From the NCBI GenBank assembly GCA_038184435.1, contig CP116227.1:806001-870000 (forward strand): DNA of 64,000 nucleotides, given 5' to 3'. The number at the start of each line of letters is the position of its first letter. Positions within the stretch are counted from its first letter, which is position 1. Positions 22,982-31,742 of the stretch are shown in pieces. The notes beneath the pieces were generated by a model. It did no database searches. It was not told the origin of the DNA and saw nothing but the letters and a program-made list of their open reading frames with translations. A program made the position numbers and the translations under genes. This DNA comes from Nocardioides alkalitolerans (GTDB lineage: Bacteria > Actinomycetota > Actinomycetes > Propionibacteriales > Nocardioidaceae).

Positions 22982-25769
22982 GGCGGGTCCGGTCGGCCTG
23001 ACCTGGCGTCAGCACCAGCGCGCGGCGTTCGCCGCCGTCCAGGCCGACCAGCGCCGCAAGCGGATCGACGGGGTGCCGCTGCGGTCGTGGGTCGTCATGC
23101 CGCCGGGGTCGGGGAAGACCTACGTCGGCCTCGGGCTCGCCCAGCTGGCCCGGCAGGCGACCGGGGCGACGGTGGTCGTGCTCGTCCCGACCACCGCCGT
23201 GCAGGGGCAGTGGATCGCCGCGGCGGCCGATCTCGGGCTGGAGGCGTCGACCGACCGGTCCATCTCGTCCGAGGTCACCGTGCTCACGTTCCAGGCGGTC
23301 GCCCACCTGGTGCCGCCGACGGAGGAACCTCCGCCCGACCCGGCCGTGGACCCCGAGGGCGACCCGCTCGAGCTGCCGGAGGAGATCGACGGGATCGCCG
23401 ACACCGAGATCGGGGCGCGGCTGCACGAGAACGGCAGCGACCTCGTGGCGCGCCTGACCGAGCTGAGCCCGCTGCTCGTGGTCCTCGACGAGGCCCACCA
23501 CCTACTCGAGGCGTGGGGGTCGCTGCTCGTCGAGACCCTCGCCCACCTGGGGAACGCCAGCGTGGTGGCGCTGACGGGCACGCCCCGCGGCGGGGTCGGT
23601 GGGGAGCAGCGGCTCGCGCTGACGACGTACTTCGGGTCGACGGCCTACGAGGCGAGCACCGTGGACCTGGTGCGCCAGGGCGACCTGGCGCCCTACGCCG
23701 AGCTCGCCTGGTTCACCACCCCCACGGAGGCAGAGGTCACGTGGATGGGCGAGGCGCCGCTGCGGCTCGCCGAGCTCGGGGCGCTCCTCGACGCCCCCGG
23801 GTTCGGGACGACGTCGCTGCGCGAGTGGCTGCGCAAGCGGTTCGTGACGCCGACGCGCTCGTGGCGGCGGCGGGTCTCGTGGTCGTCCCTCGCCGCGGCC
23901 GACCCGGCCGTCGCGAACGCCCTCCTGCGCCACGCCCACGCCGGCGAGGTCGACCTCCCGGGCGGCGCACGCCTCCGACGGGAGCACCGCCGACCGCCGA
24001 CGCTCGAGGACCGGATGCTCCTCGTCGACGACTGGCTGCGCCGCTGCGTCGCACCGAGCGACGATCCCCGGGACGCCGAGGTGCTGGCGGTCATGCGCCG
24101 CACCCTGCCCGCCGTCGGCTGGGTGTGGACCCGCCACGGCGTGCGTCGCGGCCGCGAGATGGCCGACCGCGTGCTCGCGCGGTCGGAGGCGAAGTCGGTC
24201 GCCTGCGTCGAGATCCTCCACCACACGGTCGGCGTGCTCGGCCCGCGGATGCGGACGCTCGTGCTCACCGACCACGAGAGTGCGTCGTCGACCGTGCCCA
24301 TGACGCTGCGCGGCGTGATCGACGGCAAGGCGGGCTCCGCCTGGGCGGTGCTCGACGAGCTCACCCACGACCGCGCGACCGACCTGCTCCACCCCGTGCT
24401 CGTCACGGGCCGCACGGTGGCGGGCACGCCCGCGACGATGACGGACCTCGCGTCGTTCGTGGCCGAGCGGGACCCCGACCTGGGTGCGACCCTCCGGGTG
24501 GAACCGGTGCCGCTCGCGAGCGCGGAGGCCGGCCGGGTGCCGCTCGCCCGGCTGGTGGGCGAGCGCCGCCCCGACGGGTGCCTGCCCTGGCAGGCACACC
24601 GCTGGATCGGCGAGGTGACCGCCTACCTCACCGCGGGCCGCACGCAGGTGCTCGTCGGCACCCGCAGCGTGCTCGGCGAGGGCTGGGACGCGCGGTGCGT
24701 CACCGGGATCATCGACCTCACCACCCCGACCACCCACCAGTCGGCCGTGCAGGTGCGCGGCCGGTCGCTGCGCACCGACCCGGCGTGGCCCGAGAAGGTG
24801 GCCGTGAACTGGACGCCCGTCTGCGTGGCCGAGGGGCACCCGAGCGGGGCGCAGGACTGGGACCGCCTGGTGGCCAAGCTGGAGGGGTACGTCGCACCCC
24901 ACGCCGCCGGCGGGCTCGACGTCGGCCACGGGTGCCTGTGGTGGCCCCAGCCGTTCGACGGCGCGGCGCCCCCGGTCAGCCGGTTCGCCGAGCTGAACGC
25001 CGCGGCGATGCGGCGCGCGACCGACCTCGAGGCCGTCCGGGACGCCTGGTCGGTGGGGGAGCCCACCGGGGTCGGACGACGCCGCGCCTCCGACGGCGCC
25101 CTGCGCGGGTTCGTCACCCACCGCACCGTCGAGCTGCCGCCGCCGGGGACGGTGGTGGAGCCGCGGAGGCCGCCGGAGATGCCGGACCTGCCCCGGGTCC
25201 GCCTGACGTCGTCCTCCGGGCTCGCCGACGTCGTCGACCTGGCACGCGGGATCGCCCACCGTCGAAGCGACCGACGGCTCTACGGCGAGGACCTCCTCGC
25301 CCACGCCCGCCGCGGCCCCGGCCTCCAGCACGTGGTCGGTGCGGTGGCCGACGCGCTGCTGGAGCTCGGGCTGACCAACGTCCCCGCCGAGGACGTGGAG
25401 CTCGCGATCTCCTCGGACGGCTCCTACGCCCCGATCCTCCGCGGCGCGGGGCCGTCCGAGGAGGACGTCTTCTCCACCGCCCTGGCCGAGGCCGTCGGAC
25501 CGCTGGAGGGTGCCCGCTTCGTCGTCTCGGTCCCGCTGCTGTCGCCCCCTCCGGAGCGCGGTGACTCCCGGTCGGTCCTGCGTGCCGCCCGGAGGGGTCA
25601 GGTGACGCCCGACGACGAGGCCTGGTTCGCGGTCCCGTCGGTCATCGGGGACGACGCGGACCGCGCCGCGACGTACGCCGCGTGCTGGGCGCGCTGGACC
25701 GGCGGCCGCGACGTGGCCGTCGCCACGGCGACCCCCGAGGGTGCCGGCGTGCTCGCAGCCCACGCCTGA
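22965..25769 (+). CDS. DEAD/DEAH-box superfamily 2 helicase-like ATPase
   Basis: A 934-aa protein. Motif Q-like start LTWRQHQRAAF, Walker A PPGSGKT (46-52), Walker B DEAH (175-178), motif III-like LTGTP and motif VI QVRGRSLR (596-603) define an SF2 ATPase of the SSL2/XPB-type group. About 330 residues after motif VI have no assignable domain. The GTG at 22965 lies 17 nt inside glnE; there is no clear ribosome site, so coupling to glnE is likely. The role could be DNA repair, nucleic-acid remodelling or defence; the sequence does not decide. A CsoR-like box begins at the last base of its stop codon. Confidence 0.8.
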   Translation: MSSGSEAGPVGLTWRQHQRAAFAAVQADQRRKRIDGVPLRSWVVMPPGSGKTYVGLGLAQLARQATGATVVVLVPTTAVQGQWIAAAADLGLEASTDRSISSEVTVLTFQAVAHLVPPTEEPPPDPAVDPEGDPLELPEEIDGIADTEIGARLHENGSDLVARLTELSPLLVVLDEAHHLLEAWGSLLVETLAHLGNASVVALTGTPRGGVGGEQRLALTTYFGSTAYEASTVDLVRQGDLAPYAELAWFTTPTEAEVTWMGEAPLRLAELGALLDAPGFGTTSLREWLRKRFVTPTRSWRRRVSWSSLAAADPAVANALLRHAHAGEVDLPGGARLRREHRRPPTLEDRMLLVDDWLRRCVAPSDDPRDAEVLAVMRRTLPAVGWVWTRHGVRRGREMADRVLARSEAKSVACVEILHHTVGVLGPRMRTLVLTDHESASSTVPMTLRGVIDGKAGSAWAVLDELTHDRATDLLHPVLVTGRTVAGTPATMTDLASFVAERDPDLGATLRVEPVPLASAEAGRVPLARLVGERRPDGCLPWQAHRWIGEVTAYLTAGRTQVLVGTRSVLGEGWDARCVTGIIDLTTPTTHQSAVQVRGRSLRTDPAWPEKVAVNWTPVCVAEGHPSGAQDWDRLVAKLEGYVAPHAAGGLDVGHGCLWWPQPFDGAAPPVSRFAELNAAAMRRATDLEAVRDAWSVGEPTGVGRRRASDGALRGFVTHRTVELPPPGTVVEPRRPPEMPDLPRVRLTSSSGLADVVDLARGIAHRRSDRRLYGEDLLAHARRGPGLQHVVGAVADALLELGLTNVPAEDVELAISSDGSYAPILRGAGPSEEDVFSTALAEAVGPLEGARFVVSVPLLSPPPERGDSRSVLRAARRGQVTPDDEAWFAVPSVIGDDADRAATYAACWARWTGGRDVAVATATPEGAGVLAAHA

Positions 25770-25785
25770 TACCCCTGGGGGGTAT
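25769..25785. promoter_or_regulatory. Orphan CsoR-like palindrome
   Basis: ATACCCCTGGGGGGTAT, close to the operator at 11850, starts at the last base of the helicase stop codon. The next plus-strand gene starts 158 nt downstream. Whether CsoR binds here is untested. Confidence 0.5.
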
Positions 25786-25791
25786 GGCACT

Positions 25792-25873
25792 TTCCCCGGT
25801 CAGCCGGGGAACCGACCACTTTGACCATCAAATTTGATGGTCTAAGTGGCGTGTTCCCCGGCTGACCGGGGAA
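25792..25873. repeat. 82-bp triple-palindrome element, copy A
   Basis: The whole element is symmetric about 25832.5, with 37 of 41 positions paired. It consists of an outer hairpin (TTCCCCGGTCAGCCGGGGAA, 25792-25811), a perfect 20-bp core palindrome (GACCATCAAATTTGATGGTC, 25823-25842) and a second hairpin (25854-25873). A near-identical copy lies at 59150-59231. No ORF fits inside. It sits between the helicase gene and the co-directional GT2 gene. Confidence 0.9.
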
Positions 25874-25928
25874 CCGACCGGCCCCTTCCCTGCCCCCAGC
25901 GGGTTGGCCCCCTCTCAGGCGCGGATCG

Positions 25929-25934
25929 TAGGGT
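25929..25934 (+). promoter_or_regulatory. -10 box of leaderless promoter (GT2 gene)
   Basis: TAGGGT, 8 nt before the GTG at 25943. Confidence 0.5.
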
Positions 25935-25942
25935 GGCCGATC

Positions 25943-28900
25943 GTGACCGACGCCGTGCTTCCCCCCGACGGCCCGCCGCAGCCGAGCCACCCCAGCCTCG
26001 CCACGGGCGCCGTGCCGGTGGTCGTGCCGCCGCCCGACGAGGGCGAGGACCACTGGGCCGACCTGCGGGACCTGGACGCCCCGGCGGCGCCCACCGTCCC
26101 CGTCGACGCCTCGGCCGTCACGGTCCTCGTCGTCGCCCACGACGGCGCCACGTGGTTGCCGACGGTGCTCGACGCCCTGGCGCGCCAGACGGTCGCGGCC
26201 GGTGCGGTGCTGGCCGTCGACACGGGCAGCACCGACGGCAGCGGTGACCTCCTCGACGCCGCCCTGGGGCACGACAACGTCCTCGACCTGCCGGCCTCCA
26301 CGCCGTTCGCCGACGCCGTCGACGCCGCGCTCGCGCGCCTCGAGCAGGCCGACCGGGCCGACCGGGCCGACGGCTGGCTCTGGATCCTCCACGACGACGC
26401 GGCGCCTGCCCCCGACGCGCTCGAGCGGCTCCTCGAGTGCGCCGAGCGGCAGGCCCTGGCGGGCACGCCGGCGGACGTGGTCGGTCCCAAGCTCCGCGAG
26501 TGGCCCTCGCTCAAGCGGCTCCTCGAGGTGGGCGTGACCATCAACGGCACCGGCCGCCGGGAGACGGGGCTGGAGCGGGGGGAGTACGACCAGGGCCAGT
26601 ACGCCGCGACCCGCCACGTCCTGGCCGTCAACACCGCCGGGATGCTCGTGCGGCCCGGCCTGCTCCGTGACCTCGGAGGCTTCGAGCCCGCCCTCCCGGT
26701 GCTGGGCACGGACCTCGACCTGGGGTGGCGCGCCGCGTCCGCCGGTCGCCGCGTCGTCGTCGCCCCCGATGCGGTGGTCTTCCACGCGGAGGCCTCCCAC
26801 CGCGGGCTGCGCACCTCGACCCTCGTGGGCCGCCACCCGCACGAGGCCGAGCGTCGCGCCCACCTCCTCGTGCTGCTCGCGAACTCGTCGAGCCGACGCT
26901 TCCTCAACTCCTACCTGCGCGTCGTCGTCGGCAGCCTGCTGCGTGCTCTCGGCTTCCTGCTGACCCGCCGTCCGGGCGTCGCCGTCGACGAGGTCGTCGC
27001 GATGGCCGCGGTGTGCGCCCGGCCGGGCGAGCTGCGTCGCCTTCGCGCGGCGCGCCGGGCGAGCCGCACGGCCCCCGACGCCCAGGTGCGCCCCCTGCTC
27101 GCGCCCTGGTGGTTGCCGTTCCGGCACGGTCTCGACGGCGCGGGCGAGCTGCTGGGCTCCCTCACCACCCACGCCGCCGACGTCGCCGACCGCCGTCGCG
27201 ACGCCCGTGCGCGGGCCGAGCGCGAGCGGGCCGACGCCGGCCGTGCGGGCACGCGCGCGGCCTACCCCGGGGACCGTCCCGACCGCCCCGCGAGCGGCAG
27301 CGACGACGACGAGCTGGGCGCCGAGACCGGCTGGCTCGTCCGCTACCTGACCAGCCCCGTGGCCCTCGTGCTCACCGCCGTCGTGCTGCTCTGCCTCGTC
27401 GGTGCGCGGGAGGCGTTCGGCGCGGTCTCGGGCGGTGCCCTCGCCCCGGCCCCCGGGACGACCGGCGCGTGGTGGGACCTCCACCTCTCGTCGACCCACC
27501 CCCTCGGCACCGGCAGCGACGTGCCCGCCCCGGCGTACGTCGCGCCCCTCGCCCTGCTCGCCTGGCTCCTGCCGGGCGGACCGTCGGTCGCGGTCTCCGT
27601 CGTGCTCGTGCTCGCCGTGCCGCTCGGGCTCTGGGGCGCCTGGCGCCTGCTGGGTGTCGCGGCCCGGCTCGTCGACCCGCGGGGCGCGTCCCCGTGGCTG
27701 CTGGGGGTCGGCGCGACGACGTACGCACTCGTCCCCGTCACCAGCGGCGCCTGGGGCGCGGGGCGCTTCGGCGTGGTCGTGGCCGCCGCGGTGCTGCCGT
27801 GGTTCGTCCACGCCGCCCTCGGCTTCGCCGACCCCGAGCGCGACCGGCGGTGGCGCGCCGGCTGGCGCTCCGGCCTGCTGCTCACGGTGGTCGTCGCCTT
27901 CGTGGCCGCCGCCTGGTGGCTCGTGCTCGGCGTGGTGGCCCTCGTGGCGGTGTTCGCCGTGGTGGTGGCCCGCGGCCGGCTGCTCCGGCGCTCGGTGCTC
28001 GGCGGCGTCGTGGCCCCGATCGGGGTCATGCTCGCCACGCCCGCGGTGCTGCTCTCGCCCTGGCTCGTGCCGACCCTCCTCCAGGGCGACCTCGTGGCGC
28101 TGATGGGGGAGGCGGGCCGGCTGCCCTACGGGATCCTCAGCCCCACCGACGTGCTGGCCGGGCACCTCGCCGACCACGCCGCCCCGGCCTGGACCGGCCT
28201 CCTGCTCGCCGCCCTCGCGCTGCTCGCGCTCCTGGTGCCCGCCACGCGCCTCGCCGTCGTCGGCTGCTGGGCCATCGCCCTGGCCGTCGCCGGTCCCGCC
28301 AGCCTCCTCGCCCTCCCGGTCTTCCAGCTCGCCGCGGGCGAGACGCCCGCGGCCGTCGGCTTCGTGGTCGTCGCGCTGCAGGGCGCCGCCGTCGTGGCCG
28401 TCGTGCTCGGCGCCCAGGGCGTCGGCCTGCTCGCGACCGGGCGTCGCGACCGGCCCGACCGGCCCGACCGGCCCGACCGGGTACGACGCGTGCGCACCGC
28501 CCTCGGCGTCGTCCCTGTCCTCGTGCTCGCGCTCGTGCCCCTCGCGGGCCTGGCGTGGTTCGTCGGGCCGGGGGCCGCGGTGGCGGACGACGACCGCGAC
28601 GAGGCCATCCCGGCCTACATGGCGCAGCGGTCGGAGACCTCGCCGTCGTACGGCGTGCTCGTGATCGACGGCTCCGTCCGCACCGGTCTCACCTTCGAGA
28701 TCCGCCGGGAGGACGGCCTCCGCCTCGGCGAGGAGGAGATCGCCGCGCTGACCCCGGTCGACGAGACGATGGTCGAGGACGTCCGCACCCTGGTCTCGAC
28801 ACCGAGCGCCGAGCAGCTCGACCGGCTGCGGGAGGCGGGCATCTCCTACGTCGTGCTGCCCGCGCCGGCCGACCCGCAGATCCGCGCGGTGCTCGACTCG

Positions 28901-29155
28901 GTCGCCGGTCTGCAGCCCGCCTCGGCGGCCGACCCCGACACCCGTGCGTGGGAGCTCGTCGAGCAGCCCGCCGACGACGCGGTCGACGACGGCTCGACCG
29001 GTGTCGGTCGGGCGCTGCTCCTGCTCGTGCAGGGCGTCGCGGTCGTGGTCGTGCTGGTGATGGCCGGTCCGAGCCTGCCCTCCCGGCCAGGCCGTGGCCG
29101 CCCCGGAGCCGCGCCCGCGGCTCCGTCCCGTGTACCCGAGGGGAGCGTCGCGTGA
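25943..29155 (+). CDS. Family 2 glycosyltransferase with large membrane domain
   Basis: A 1070-aa protein. The cytoplasmic N-terminal ~270 residues are a GT-A type 2 glycosyltransferase: VTVLVVAHDGATWLPTVLDAL, a DTGSTDGS motif near residues 93-100 (nucleotide/metal site), HDDAAPAPD as the DxD-like acidic motif and GTDLDLGWRA for the catalytic acid. From about residue 470 onward some ten hydrophobic segments follow, then an extracytoplasmic beta-like C-terminus. It probably transfers sugar to a lipid-linked or envelope acceptor. It overlaps the DUF5719 gene by 4 nt (GTGA), and this pair is conserved in actinobacteria beside phosphomannomutase. The sugar is unknown. Confidence 0.85.
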   Translation: MTDAVLPPDGPPQPSHPSLATGAVPVVVPPPDEGEDHWADLRDLDAPAAPTVPVDASAVTVLVVAHDGATWLPTVLDALARQTVAAGAVLAVDTGSTDGSGDLLDAALGHDNVLDLPASTPFADAVDAALARLEQADRADRADGWLWILHDDAAPAPDALERLLECAERQALAGTPADVVGPKLREWPSLKRLLEVGVTINGTGRRETGLERGEYDQGQYAATRHVLAVNTAGMLVRPGLLRDLGGFEPALPVLGTDLDLGWRAASAGRRVVVAPDAVVFHAEASHRGLRTSTLVGRHPHEAERRAHLLVLLANSSSRRFLNSYLRVVVGSLLRALGFLLTRRPGVAVDEVVAMAAVCARPGELRRLRAARRASRTAPDAQVRPLLAPWWLPFRHGLDGAGELLGSLTTHAADVADRRRDARARAERERADAGRAGTRAAYPGDRPDRPASGSDDDELGAETGWLVRYLTSPVALVLTAVVLLCLVGAREAFGAVSGGALAPAPGTTGAWWDLHLSSTHPLGTGSDVPAPAYVAPLALLAWLLPGGPSVAVSVVLVLAVPLGLWGAWRLLGVAARLVDPRGASPWLLGVGATTYALVPVTSGAWGAGRFGVVVAAAVLPWFVHAALGFADPERDRRWRAGWRSGLLLTVVVAFVAAAWWLVLGVVALVAVFAVVVARGRLLRRSVLGGVVAPIGVMLATPAVLLSPWLVPTLLQGDLVALMGEAGRLPYGILSPTDVLAGHLADHAAPAWTGLLLAALALLALLVPATRLAVVGCWAIALAVAGPASLLALPVFQLAAGETPAAVGFVVVALQGAAVVAVVLGAQGVGLLATGRRDRPDRPDRPDRVRRVRTALGVVPVLVLALVPLAGLAWFVGPGAAVADDDRDEAIPAYMAQRSETSPSYGVLVIDGSVRTGLTFEIRREDGLRLGEEEIAALTPVDETMVEDVRTLVSTPSAEQLDRLREAGISYVVLPAPADPQIRAVLDSVAGLQPASAADPDTRAWELVEQPADDAVDDGSTGVGRALLLLVQGVAVVVVLVMAGPSLPSRPGRGRPGAAPAAPSRVPEGSVA

Positions 29156-30666
29156 GCGAGGAGCAGGCCCGCTCGACCGGTCGCCGTCGAGCCGCCCCGG
29201 CCCAGCCCGGCCGCCGCCGGATCGACCCCGCGATCGTGGCCGCCGTCGTGCTGCCCCTGCTGGTCGCGCTCGCGGTCGCCGCCGTGCGGGTCGGCGCGCC
29301 GCAGCCGCCCGCGACCGCCCCGACGGCCGAGGCGCGGACGGCCTCGACCCTCGTGTGCCCGTCGGCCGGCGTCCTCGCCGGCACGGACGACCCCGACGCG
29401 GTGGTCCCCGAGAGCGGTGTCGTGCGCCTGGCCACGGGCCCGGACGCCGACGGCTCCGTGAGCGCCGGTCCGCTCGACACCCCCGCCGCCGCCGAGGACC
29501 TCGAGGACACGGCCGACGTGACGCCCGACGCGGGCGGCGCCAGCCAGGTCGACACGGGCGCCGCCGTCGTGCTGCGTGGTTCCGGTGGCGCCGCCCCGGG
29601 GCTCGCCGCCGCACGGTTCGACGCCTCCGGCGGGATCGGCACGACCTGCCGCACCCCCGACGTCGGCGGCTGGTTCGTCGGTCTCGGTGCCGGCGGGGAG
29701 CGCTCGAGCGTGCTCGAGCTCACCAACCCCGACCCGGGCTCGGCGGTCGCCCGGCTCTCGCTCTACGACGAGTCCGGTCCCGTGGACGCGCCCGAGATCC
29801 GCTCGGTCGTCGTGGGGACCGGTGAGACGCGCCGGCTCGACCTGGCCGAGCTCGTCCCCACCCTCGGTGACCTCGCCGTCCACGTGGACGTCACCCGCGG
29901 GCGCCTCGGGATCGCCGCCCTCCAGACCATGCAGCCCCTCGACGGCTCGCGCGGCGGCACCACCTGGGCGCCGCTCGTCGCCGAGCCCGCCACCGAGACG
30001 ACCGTCCTGGGCCTGCCCGGGGACGCCGGCACGTCCCGCACCCTGCTGGTGGCCAACCCGGGCGATGTGCAGACCCGCGTCGACGTGGACCTGCTGGGCA
30101 CCTCCGGCCCGGTCCGCCCGACCAGCCTCGAGGACGGGCTCGTCGTCGCACCGGGCGCGGTGGCCACCCTCGACCTCACCGACGCGCTGGGCGAGGCCCT
30201 CACCGAGGGCGGCGGGGGTGCCTCCGGGGTCCGCGTCACCGCCGGCAGCGCCGTCGTCGCGAGCCTGCGCTCGGGGACCGGTGCCGCCGAGGTCGGCTCC
30301 GTGACGACCGCGCCGGTCCCCACCGACGTCGCCTCCGGCGCGCTCACGGGCCTCCTCCCCGAGGGGGCGGGAGCGCGGCGCCTGGTGCTCGATTCCCTGG
30401 CGCCGGGTGAGGTCGCCGTGCCGGTGGTGGCGCGCAGCGCGACCGGCGACGTGCTGCTCGAGGAGGACGTGGCGCTCGGGGCGGGGGCCGCGACGGCCCT
30501 CGACCTGCCGGAGGGCACGGCGCGCGTCGACGTCGCGCCGACCGACCCGCGCGTCGACGTGCGCGCGGCGCTCGTCACCGGCAGCGGGGCGCGGGCCTCC
30601 GTGCTGGCGCTGGTCCCGACCATCACCACCGACCTCGTGCCGACGGCCCGCCGCGCCTGGCAGTGA
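29152..30666 (+). CDS. DUF5719 family protein
   Basis: A 504-aa protein with an Arg/Pro-rich N-terminus and one membrane segment (AIVAAVVLPLLVALAVAAV, about residues 25-43); the remainder should be outside the cell. The exported part has repeated beta-sandwich-like units with SSVLELTNPDPGSAVARLSLYD and SRTLLVANPGDVQTRVDVDLLG, a self-similarity suggesting tandem Ig-like folds. Function unknown. A GAGGGGAG ribosome site and a GTGA overlap connect it to the GT2 gene, so a joint role in envelope polysaccharide is inferred. It is convergent with the next gene with only 13 nt between the stops. Confidence 0.82.
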   Translation: MSEEQARSTGRRRAAPAQPGRRRIDPAIVAAVVLPLLVALAVAAVRVGAPQPPATAPTAEARTASTLVCPSAGVLAGTDDPDAVVPESGVVRLATGPDADGSVSAGPLDTPAAAEDLEDTADVTPDAGGASQVDTGAAVVLRGSGGAAPGLAAARFDASGGIGTTCRTPDVGGWFVGLGAGGERSSVLELTNPDPGSAVARLSLYDESGPVDAPEIRSVVVGTGETRRLDLAELVPTLGDLAVHVDVTRGRLGIAALQTMQPLDGSRGGTTWAPLVAEPATETTVLGLPGDAGTSRTLLVANPGDVQTRVDVDLLGTSGPVRPTSLEDGLVVAPGAVATLDLTDALGEALTEGGGGASGVRVTAGSAVVASLRSGTGAAEVGSVTTAPVPTDVASGALTGLLPEGAGARRLVLDSLAPGEVAVPVVARSATGDVLLEEDVALGAGAATALDLPEGTARVDVAPTDPRVDVRAALVTGSGARASVLALVPTITTDLVPTARRAWQ

Positions 30667-30679
30667 CGGCAAGCGGCGC

Positions 30680-31168
30680 TCAGGCCTCCGGGTCGTAGTC
30701 CGGGTCGACGGTCTCGGGGCTGACGCCGAGCAGCTCGGCGAGCTGCTCGGTGGCGACCCGGCGCACGAGCTCCTCGAGGTCCAGCCGCGTCTCGCTGCGC
30801 CGTTCGAGGGGACGGCGGAAGAACACGACCCGCGGCGGGTGGTCGGCGGTGGCCGCCACGACGGAGGCGAGGGGAGCCTCGTCCGTCCAGCCGTCGGGCA
30901 GCAGCGGCATCTCCTCGACGACGTACTCCAGCTCGCCGAGCTCCGCGCGCCACGGCGCGTCGACGTGCCCGACGACGCCGAGCACGATGCGGTCGAAGCG
31001 CTGGCTGCGGGTGGGGCGCGGGTCGCGCACGCCGGGGGAGGGGACGAGGCCGGGGCCGCGTCCGCCGCGCCCGTGCCGGTCGCGCCGACGGGGTCGGTAC
31101 GCCGCGGTCGCGGGCTCCTCCGGACCGGGTCCCGGACCGGGATCGGGGGCGTCCCCGTGCTGCGTCAC
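30680..31168 (-). CDS. Zincin-like metallopeptidase-family protein without HExxH
   Basis: A 162-aa protein of the family usually named metallopeptidase family (Zincin_1 / DUF1025). The core matches: FDRIVLGVVGHVD, ELEYVVEEMPLLPD, RVVFFRRPLERR. Where catalytically competent members have HExxH followed by FG, this one reads ATEQLAELLGVSPE, so both zinc histidines are missing and peptidase activity is not expected. The first ~50 residues are Arg/Gly/Pro-rich. GAGGAG abuts an ATG at 31174; the in-frame GTG at 31168 has proper spacing and is preferred. Position next to DUF3499 mirrors Mycobacterium (Rv3258c/Rv3259). Confidence 0.75.
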   Translation of the reverse strand: MTQHGDAPDPGPGPGPEEPATAAYRPRRRDRHGRGGRGPGLVPSPGVRDPRPTRSQRFDRIVLGVVGHVDAPWRAELGELEYVVEEMPLLPDGWTDEAPLASVVAATADHPPRVVFFRRPLERRSETRLDLEELVRRVATEQLAELLGVSPETVDPDYDPEA

Positions 31169-31222
31169 CGACATCTCCTCTCGTCGGCCGCGAGCCTAGT
31201 CCGGTGGTGACCCAGGACGGCG

Positions 31223-31228
31223 TACGGT
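31223..31228 (+). promoter_or_regulatory. -10 box of leaderless promoter (DUF3499 gene)
   Basis: TACGGT, 7 nt before the GTG at 31236. Confidence 0.5.
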
Positions 31229-31235
31229 GCTCCCC

Positions 31236-31673
31236 GTGAGGTCAGCCCGTCGTTGTTCGCGCACCGCCTGCGGTCGTCCCGCGGCCATGACGCTGACGTA
31301 CGTCTACTCCGACCAGACCGCCGTGCTCGGCCCGCTGTCGACGACCGCGGAGCCGCACGCCTACGACCTGTGCGAGCAGCACTCGGAGCGGCTCTCGGCC
31401 CCCCGCGGCTGGGAGGTGCTGCGGCTCGCCAGCGTGCCGTCGGCGCCGGTGCACACCGACGACGACCTCCTGGCGCTGGCGGACGCCGTGCGCGAGGCCG
31501 CGGTCCGTCCGACCGTCCCGGCGGCGCGGCCGCCGCACGTCGTGCCGCACGACCGCCCGACGTACGCCGAGGAGGAGCCCCGCGGGACCCGACCCGGCCC
31601 CGCGGGACGGCCCGAGCGCGGCGAGCGCCGCGGCCACCTCCGCGTGCTGGAGACGGACCCCACACCGCGCTGA
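31236..31673 (+). CDS. DUF3499 family protein
   Basis: A 145-aa actinobacterial protein. The N-terminal half carries a zinc-ribbon-like pair: CSRTAC at residues 8-13 and DLCEQHSERL around residue 47, followed by SAPRGWEVLRL, all hallmarks of DUF3499. The C-terminal half is Pro/Arg-rich and probably disordered. Function unknown. The GTG at 31236 is leaderless; the longer open frame from 31227 would begin inside the promoter. Transcribed divergently from the zincin-like gene. Confidence 0.82.
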   Translation: MRSARRCSRTACGRPAAMTLTYVYSDQTAVLGPLSTTAEPHAYDLCEQHSERLSAPRGWEVLRLASVPSAPVHTDDDLLALADAVREAAVRPTVPAARPPHVVPHDRPTYAEEEPRGTRPGPAGRPERGERRGHLRVLETDPTPR

Positions 31674-31729
31674 CCGACGGAGCGACGGGGCACCGGCCCG
31701 GTCCGCACCCGGGGGTTCCCCGCATGCCC

Positions 31730-31735
31730 TAGGCT
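31730..31735 (+). promoter_or_regulatory. -10 box of leaderless promoter (phosphomannomutase)
   Basis: TAGGCT, 7 nt before the ATG at 31743. Confidence 0.55.
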
Positions 31736-31742
31736 CCTCGCC

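Noticed and set aside
25900..25942. Start of the GT2 protein at 25904
   Set aside because: That start precedes the TAGGGT box at 25929; the GTG at 25943 fits the leaderless pattern and the family.
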